Source: Monocercomonoides exilis
Taxonomy: Eukaryota > Preaxostyla > Oxymonadida > Polymastigidae
Assembly: GCA_001643675.2 (NCBI GenBank)
Contig: LSRY02000025.1
Span: 1,242,001-1,306,000 of the forward strand
Length of the DNA stretch: 64,000 nucleotides
Direction of reading: 5' to 3'
Below are positions 57,061 to 64,000 of the stretch, in pieces. The position numbers were made by a program, and so were the translations under genes. Position 1 is the first letter of the stretch. Each line of letters begins with the position of its first letter. The notes below the pieces were generated by a model. The model was not told the origin of the DNA. It did not search any database and worked only from the letters and a program-made list of their open reading frames with translations.

Positions 57061-58138
57061 GCAGAAGAAGGCGGAGATGCTGCGCTGCATGTAGGAGTGA
57101 GCTGAAGCGAAGGAAATGGAGCAGAAGAAGGCTGCGAAGACGAGGTGCCTGCAGGATTGAGCTGAAGCGAAGGAAATGGAGCAGAAGAAGGAGGCGTTGA
57201 TGGGATGCCTGCAGGATTGAGCTGAAGCGAAGGAAATGGAGCAGAAGAAGGCTGCGAAGACGTGGTGCTCATTGGATAGCGAGAAAATGAGGGAAACGGA
57301 GCAGAAGAAGGCTGCGAAGACGTGGAGCCTGCAGGATTGAGCTGAAGCGAAGAAAACGAAGCAGAAGAAGGCGGAGATGCTTCGATGCTTGTTGGAGTGA
57401 GCTGAAGCGAAGGAAATGGAGCAGAAGAAGGCTGCGAAGACGAGGTGCCTGCAGGATTGAGCTGAAGCGAAGATAACGAAGCAGAAGAAGGAGGCGTTGA
57501 TGGGATGCTTGTTGGAGTCAGCAGAAGCGAAGGAAATGGAGCAGAAGAAGGCTGCGAAGACGAGGTGCCTGCAGGATTGAGCTGAAGCGAAGGAAATGGA
57601 GCAGAAGAAGGAGGCGTTGATGGGATGCCTGCAGGATTGAGCTGAAGCGAAGGAAATGGAGCAGAAGAAGGCTGCGAAGACGTGGTGCTCATTGGATAGC
57701 GAGAAAATGAGGGAAACGGAGCAGAAGAAGGCTGCGAAGACGTGGAGCCTGCAGGATTGAGCTGAAGCGAAGAAAACGAAGCAGAAGAAGGCGGAGATGC
57801 TTCGATGCTTGTTGGAGTGAGCTGAAGCGAAGGAAATGGAGCAGAAGAAGGCTGCGAAGACGTGGAGCCTGCAGGATTGAGCTGAAGCGAAGATAACGAA
57901 GCAGAAGAAGGAGGCGTTGATGGGATGCTTGTTGGAGTTAGCAGAAGCGAAGGAAATGGAGCAGAAGAAGGCTGCGAAGACGTGGTGCTCATTGGATGGC
58001 GAGAAAATGAGGGAAACGGAGCAGAAGAAGGCTGCGAAGACGTGGAGCCTGCAGGATTGAGCTGAAGCGAAGAAAACGAAGCAGAAGAAGGCGGAGATGC
58101 TTCGATGCTTGTTGGAGTGAGCTGAAAATGAGAAAATG
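57061..58138 (-). repeat. 18 tandem 60-bp coding repeats (20-aa Ser/Pro unit)
   Basis: Each unit starts GCAGAAGAAG on the plus strand every 60 bp. On the minus strand each encodes a 20-aa unit around SSAPFPSLQLNPAG. Five unit types recur in the order A-B-D-E-C. Units 57121-57420 and 57541-57840 are identical over 300 bp, giving a 420-bp higher-order period. Confidence 0.96.
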
Positions 58139-59127
58139 GTGATGTTAATGTTTGAGAATGTGCAGAGCAGAATGGTTTGTGATTGAAAGGATGAATAAGA
58201 TCTGAACTATGTATGTGATTGTTTTCTTTTGTTGTATTTTCTTGATATCTGGATGTTTTTTGAATACATGAATGATTATTTGTAATTTCATTAAAACTAT
58301 CCTGATGAAAATAATGTTGATCTTGATGAATAAGACAGTTTTGTTTTGTGTGCTCAGATATATTCTTTTTTTTGATAAGTTTGAACTTTGAAACAAAGTG
58401 CATATTTGAAAGAGCTTGAATATCTTCAAAATTGAATAAAATTGGTGATGACTGTAGATCATTTGTTGATGAATGATGATTTGAGTTTAAGAATTCAAAG
58501 TCATCATCTGATAAATCTTTAAAAATTCTTGTTTCTTGAATGTTTTGAACTTTGCAACTTTCACTTGTGTTCTTCCTTAACCACCATTCACATAAATAAA
58601 AATCATATAAACTCAATGCTTATGTTTCAATATAGCTTTGAATGAGAAATGAAAAAAAAAACGAACGTTTTTTACTGTTGGGAATCTTCGGTTTGCATGC
58701 AGCAGTTATTTCCAAATTGTGCCTTTTCAACATTCTCTCAGCGTGTAAAATGTTATTCGCTGTACAATTCCAGCCAGCTTTTATAAGTTCAGTTGAAGAA
58801 AATGATCTCAAAAATGTTTGTAACAAGAGTATTTTATTCTTTTTGTCTAAGATATCGTACAATGAACCAGCGTAAATTAGAATGTTTTCCATTTTATCTA
58901 TTCAATCAAAAGAAGAGAAAACAAAAAATGAAACTCAATAAAAAAACATTGATATAACCATTTAGTTTATTGTTAAGCAATTCAAGAATTTCTTTTCCTT
59001 TTTTTGAATGGTACAAAAAGAAAAGAAGAAAAGATGTTTCCTCATTCTTTGAATGATGTTGAAGAAATTCAAAAAGTTTTTTACATAGTTGAGACTTTCT
59101 GCTTTCAGACAAATCTGAAAACGTCAT

Positions 59128-60176
59128 CTTTCTAAAAATAAAATTATCGTGGGATAATTTTTTTTGATCTTTTATGGGATCACAATTAAAGTTTTCCGAC
59201 TTTTCAAAAAGATTATGCCATATTCTATTTTTTTAATCAAAAATTTTCAAAAAGATGAATTTTTTATAATTTTGCTCCTAAAAGAGCATTATCGATTTTT
59301 ACTGAAAAAGAACAAAAGAAGAGTTAAAAAAATATGTGCATGCTTGTTTGTTAATGTGTTTTCAAATATCTTTATTCGTTTTTTGGATTTGAAGTATTCA
59401 GCAATAAATATCACATTTTTCTTTGTTAGATCGTGCCCATAAATATGTGAAAAACAAATAGAAAGTTCTTCAGCTTCGTCGAAAGGGGTTTGTTGAAGTT
59501 ATTTCTTATGCTTTTTAATCAAAAATCGCTCTTCTTATTAATGTACATTGAAAATTTCATAGTTCCATGTATTTATTAATGAGCTGTTATTGCATTTATT
59601 AAACACAAAATATTCAATGTCAATCGGATAATATCACTGTGATAATAGTACTATTTAATTAAAGAATTTTATTTCATTGTTATGTATTATTTGGGTGATT
59701 TTTTTTGATATCATAAAAAAAGATCAAAAATTGAAAAAATAAAATCTATAGTGGTATTTATTGATCAAAGAGTTAAATTGATTTTTGCAGATATTCAGCT
59801 TAAATATCTGTAATATATGTTTGTTTTATTTTAATATGCAAAAATTCATACCTCTTTTATGATTTAAGTGTGAAAGGTTCTTTGATCAAGTTAATTAAAA
59901 ATAAACTTTAAACAAATAAATAAAACTTCAAAAGGAAATGATAAGTTTCATGACTTGCAAAACAAAACTCATTAAGTGGAATTTTATTTATACAACAATG
60001 TTGATGGATATTAACGTTCAAAATAACATTGCTTCAAATAACATGCATTGAGTTTTGCTTTCATTGAGGGAAAACTTCATCACCAATTTCCTGCTGCAGC
60101 TGAGCAGTTCAACGACTTATTATAATAACGAAATGAATGGAGTTAAAACAACAATTGATGATCACAATAGAGTCTA
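59128..60176. other. AT-rich spacer
   Basis: AT-rich. A TGGGTGATTTTTTTTGATATCAT stretch near 59692 resembles one end of the 254-bp inverted-repeat family, but I found no matching partner end. No supportable gene. Confidence 0.45.
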
Positions 60177-62860
60177 TCTCACTTTTCTCTTCAAATTCTT
60201 TTTATGAAATGATTTTCTAGTTTTCTTCTCCATCCGCTGTCCATCTTTCTTCTGTTTCTGCTCCACTTCATCAAAATCCCCCATTTGAAAATGCTGCCCA
60301 TGTTGTGCACTTTCATTCATATTGTTTTCGTTATTTATCTTTCATAACACTGCTTCATTGCTTCTCTCTCTGAAAAACTATTAAAGCTTTTTCTGCGAAT
60401 TTGTGTCATTCATTTACTTAATTTTCTTATCCTCTCAGCCATTTCCCTCTTCCTCGATCACACATTCATCACCAGTCTCACTTTCAACAACCTCACAATA
60501 TTCCATCTCATATCTCTCGCAAACCCCTTCTCTTTCTATTCCTTTAACAGTTCCAAGAGTTCCATGAGCAGAGTAAATTTGGAACACAGAAACCAGCAAA
60601 CTTCCGTTGGCCACATGTTTTCCTTGACATAAAAATCAGCAAATTCAGAATCATTGAAGAGGTGAACAAAGAACGAAGAACGAAGAAGAAGAAGAGGAGG
60701 AGGAGGAGGAAGAGTGAGAAGGAGAAGGAGAAGGAGAAGGAAGAAAAAGCATATTTTGCCATTAGATATGATCGAAATATCGTTGGTTATAAATTTCACT
60801 GCATATGATAAACACATTGACAAGTGAAGATACAGAAAGAGTGGTAACCAGGAAGATCTTTCAATTATTGTACTAACAGAAACATCGTATTCCTCAATTT
60901 TCTCACAAAATGTGCGGATTAATCAGATTTTTTATATATCTTCACTCGCCTCTTTCGGGATATTCTTATTAAACAAAGGAAAATACAAGTTATTCTCGAA
61001 CTTTAATAGATGCTCTTCTTCCACTTCTTCTGACTCTTCTTCTTCATTCTTCATTTTTTCTTTTTTCAACTGGAGCAGGGTGCCTGTCGGCTTCGCCATT
61101 CAGTGGGAGAAGAAGCGAATAGAAGAAGGAAACAGGAGGTGATAAGCCATTTTCATCTTCATCTTCATCAATAGCATCTGCGATTGATCCCACAGATGCA
61201 TCTGTCTTGGAAGCATCATACGCGTCGGCAGCAGAAATGGAAGAAATAGAAAGGTGGCTGAGGTGAATATGAGTCGCATGCCACTGTGTATACTGTTGCT
61301 GCTTGTGCTGTCGCAACGTGAATTTGTTGAAGTCATATGAAATATGCTGAGTGGGGTTGTTGGACATCCCTGTAATGTGGTGCTTTGGAGATGCTTTCTG
61401 TTTTGTGGGTGGAGCAGATTCTTTTGTTTGCTACTTCGATGTGAACGAAATCGGAGAGCAAATATCTGTTCTGCAGTGAATGTGAATGTGTTCTTGAAGG
61501 TTATAATCTGTTTGCCTCTTCGTTGCTTCTATCTGCGATAGTGTTGATGGATTTTTTTATCACTGCAGTCGATGCGTTTTGTAACGAAGATGGACAATGA
61601 TGTGATTGGGCGAAGGATGACGGAATGTTATGAGAGGAAGAAGTTAGGGAGAAGGTGATGGAGAAGGAGGGGTTGAGGATGGAGGACGTGATTCTGAGAC
61701 CAGCAGTGATCACTCCGGTAGTTCTTGAGGAGCGATAAGAGGCAGTATGGGATAAGGAGGGAGAAGAAGAAGAACTGAATGAAGATAATGATGTGGAAGT
61801 TGAAGGAGAAGAAAAAGTGGGAAATGAAAAAGAAGTGAATAAAGATGATGGTTGGAAAATGAAAATTTTAACAAAGTTAATGGTGTTTCGATAATTTGCT
61901 GCTGAATCCTTCTTCGATTTTTGATTTCAGGTGGAAATCAAAACAAGTTGTGGTTAGAATTGTCATTGATTTATTCTTCGTCTCCACTCCTTTCATCTTC
62001 TCTTTTGAGAAACATTCTTTCAAGGTCTTTCTTATTTCTCTGTCAAATACCTCTTTCTCCCTACTCCTCCTTTTCATCTACCCAAATCCCCAGCATGCCA
62101 CGAATGCTGCACAGTTCAGCACCATCTTCAGCTGCTCAAGCACATCCCTCGTTGCTGACGTTATGCTGCTTACAAACACGCCTTCATTGCCCAATCTGCT
62201 TTTCCCAAGAATCGCACATGTAATGGCGGTGAGAAGGAAGAAATGGAAAAAGAAGGAGATAAAGAATGATATGACATGTTCGATGTGCAGAAGGACTTCT
62301 GTGTCAGCGAAGAGGAGTCCGCAGAGAGAGACGATGGAGTGAATGGCTTTGGTTGAGTACCAATAAGAACAGAAGTGGCAGAAAATTGTGAGTGTGGCAA
62401 GGGAGAAAAAGGAAGAGAAGCAAATGTTGAGGGGGATGTGATGTTTTGAGTGTGCAGCTGGGAAGATGAGAGTGCACTGTCGAATAAGCAAAACCACTGC
62501 TGCAGTTCATCATTGTCATCATCATCACCTCCACTCTTCTCTCCTCCTTCTTTCCGTTGTGCCTGTGCAAGCCTTGTGTCGAAAGAGTCAACTTGTGATG
62601 GGCAAAACTCGTCTTTCTCCTTCGTCTTCGTCTTCGTCTTTGGCTCCTCCTACTATATCTCTTTCCTCTGCTCTGCGCTGAATTTGCTTCTGATATCCGC
62701 CTTCTTTGCCTTTTCCATTTGAACACGCTGTCCTCTCTTCGTTCCTTGCTAGTATCACAAAGAAAGAGCATGAGTGCGACGTATCTAGCAGCTCCTTCCC
62801 CCTTCCGCTTGCATTTCTCGTTCGATACCCATTCATCTCATTCTGAACATCCAGCACACG
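60177..62860 (-). pseudogene. Decayed minus-strand gene (membrane segments, acidic and basic tails)
   Basis: Several minus frames look coding but do not join by clear introns. 62497-62078 has about four hydrophobic segments, then a TAG, then in the same frame a basic helix (EVFDREIRKTLKECFSKEK) to 61877. 61367-61044 reads a complex sequence with SISSISAADAYDASKTDAS. Near 60620-60425 a frame reads HVANGSLLVSVFQIYSAHG and an acidic tail. A basic frame to 60177 ends KKNLKRKVR. They may be one multi-exon gene or a relic; the in-frame stop favours a relic. No family recognised. Confidence 0.35.
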
Positions 62861-64000
62861 GATGTCGTTCGAAATGCTGAAACAGAGTGGGGTGTGCGGC
62901 TGCAGAAGAGGAAAGCAGTTTATATGCGCATCCAGCGAAGCTGCAGAAGGCTTCGACAGCGATGATGTTGCTATTGCGAGGATGAAAAGAGAATGATATA
63001 ATTAATGGCGAGCTTTATCAAGCTGCTGATTGAACAGCAAATATTCATTCGAAGGAAAATGGAATGATCCAATACGAAGTGGTTGGAAATATCATTGAAA
63101 AAGAGAAGGAATGTGAATACTTGCAGTTACAGAGAAATCCATTTATTGTCTTTATAAATTTTCGAAGAAGATGCTGATATGGTTTCATATGATTTCATTG
63201 ATTGGACAATATATTGTGTCTGTTGAGAAAACTTCGAAGGAGCAGCTAGTTGTAATCAAAATATTATTATCAGGCAGATTCAAGATTTTCAATAAAATCG
63301 GATATCCCCGAATCTTTAGTAGCTTTTGAGTGATTCTCTTACAATTCTTGCCACAAACAGAAAATGATTCTTGCCTGTTTGGACGAAAAATATCAGTGTT
63401 CAAAACATCTGATGAGATTAATAGGAAAAAATGAAAAGAAGGTCAAGAAGAACACGAAGACGAAGGCGAAGAATAAGAATAATAATAATAAGCAATGTTT
63501 GACTGAAGAAGATTTCGTGCGTTTTTGGATACGCGGTTCACAACAGGCGTGCTTGTCGCTGAATAAACAGGTGAATTGTGAGAAGGCGAATTTTGTGTTT
63601 GTAAACCGAAAAATGAGGATGATGATCGATTGAATGAAGGAGGATTAACTGAAGAAGAAGAAGATGAAGAAGAAGAAGACGAAGAAGAAGATGCAGTTGA
63701 GAAATGTTCAATCAGTCAAATAACATTTCTGAAATAAATGACAAGAGCGCTTTGCGTGATGTTGTTGATTGGCCAAAACGGCTCGCTTGCTGTATAAACT
63801 TCAGATTTGTTTGTAAAATTCAATCACAATATTTGTGACGAATAAATTGTGGAAATCAACATTGCATATTTTTCCAAAGGCAATTCACTTTCTTTTTGCA
63901 ATTTCCCCTCCTTTCCCCTCAAAATTAGAAAATGTTGATTTTTCTCAATTTCAATTCCCTTCTTCCATTCAACCCCCAAAATCATCAGAAAATATAAATC
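62861..64000. other. Right-edge region with weak coding fragments
   Basis: Plus-strand frames near 63061-63170 (VVGNIIEKEKECEYLQLQRN) and 63364-63633 (EEDFVRFWIRG) look partly coding, and a GAAGAAGAAG tract at 63650-63690 would encode Glu. No domain or joinable exon structure is clear. The last 300 bp are AT-rich. Confidence 0.3.

Larger units (their letters stand above)
56173..59127 (-). pseudogene. Transposase-like gene, 5' part, interrupted by the hAT insertion
   Basis: Exons are 59127-58959, 58897-58667, 58618-56911 and 56827-56173. Introns of 61, 48 and 83 nt (donors GTTATA, GTTCGT and GTTTGT) all preserve frame. Including the distal 3' part at 46785-45961 the gene had 1195 codons. Features are KAGWNCTANN near the N-terminus, a Ser/Pro repeat region, RRTDMCNLC (R-x-D-x-C-x-x-C, probably metal-binding) and LLDFKQNW, a candidate first catalytic Asp. 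With WTDC and HGKSEVDG in the distal part this resembles an unnamed eukaryotic transposase-like family known from many animals and protists (from memory). At the break the frame meets a TAG formed by the hAT end. The ATG at 59127 is chosen; an upstream exon is possible. Confidence 0.8.

Noticed and set aside
57061-58138. CRISPR-like array
   Set aside because: Units abut without unique spacers, are in frame in a coding exon, and the genome is eukaryotic.
59690-59945. Fifth member of the 254-bp inverted-repeat family
   Set aside because: One end resembles the family but no matching inverted end or duplication was found at the expected distance.
51811-62080. Alternative genetic code with TAA/TAG as Gln (known in some oxymonads)
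   Set aside because: Lipase, Harbinger and other genes end naturally at TAA with non-coding AT-rich sequence after it, and large genes read cleanly in the standard code. The in-frame TAA at 51811 and TAG at 62078 fit decay better.

Overview
The window is nuclear DNA of a unicellular eukaryote. It has spliceable GT..AG introns of about 41-100 nt, a tRNA gene with internal A and B boxes, an IRE1 kinase/RNase, a cyclic-nucleotide phosphodiesterase, eukaryotic-type DNA transposons, and AT-rich spacers with microsatellites. Large beta-helix surface proteins ending in a degenerate kinase C-lobe, plus a multi-copy armadillo-like family with a K/E-rich signature, point to a metamonad, most likely an oxymonad such as Monocercomonoides. 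That assignment is inference from remembered family resemblance, not from a search. Genes read with the standard code (TAA and TGA both act as stops).

Layout: 1-2871 is the 3' part of an IRE1-like unfolded-protein-response sensor. A divergent pair follows: an armadillo-like gene (5987-3608, minus) and a lipase (6306-7793, plus, four exons). Next comes a four-exon gene (7940-13393) fusing a receiver-like domain to an HD phosphodiesterase domain split by long serine tracts. A tRNA-Gly(TCC) lies at 14096-14165. From 14.2 to 22 kb the DNA is mostly non-genic: a family of about 254-bp inverted-repeat elements (one nested in another), a foldback, an (AAT)n tract, a decayed beta-helix gene copy (16.7-17.9 kb) and decayed coiled-coil fragments. 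A Harbinger-like transposase gene with one intron lies at 22206-24594, followed by a 257-nt (AAT)n tract and another small inverted-repeat element. A frameshifted member of the multi-copy armadillo-like family is at 26.3-27.8 kb.

The centrepiece of 28.9-36.7 kb is one 2598-aa ORF: signal peptide, long beta-helix ectodomain, one membrane helix and a kinase C-lobe without its catalytic Asp. From 38.5 to 45.5 kb there are decayed paralogous fragments: pseudokinase pieces, a DEAD-box helicase relic on the minus strand and acidic/serine-rich simple-sequence regions.

The right third is a nested transposon. A complete 9379-bp hAT-type element (46794-56172) with matching terminal inverted repeats and a perfect 8-bp target duplication (ATGAGAAT) has split a second, unrelated transposase-like gene (59127 to 45961, minus). 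Taking out the element and one duplication copy leaves that gene's frame open across the junction. The hAT gene has three exons, and the element also carries decayed pseudokinase and DEAD-box helicase fragments paralogous to those at 38-42 kb. The interrupted gene contains 18 tandem 60-bp repeats with a 420-bp higher-order period. The last 5 kb holds decayed minus-strand coding fragments.
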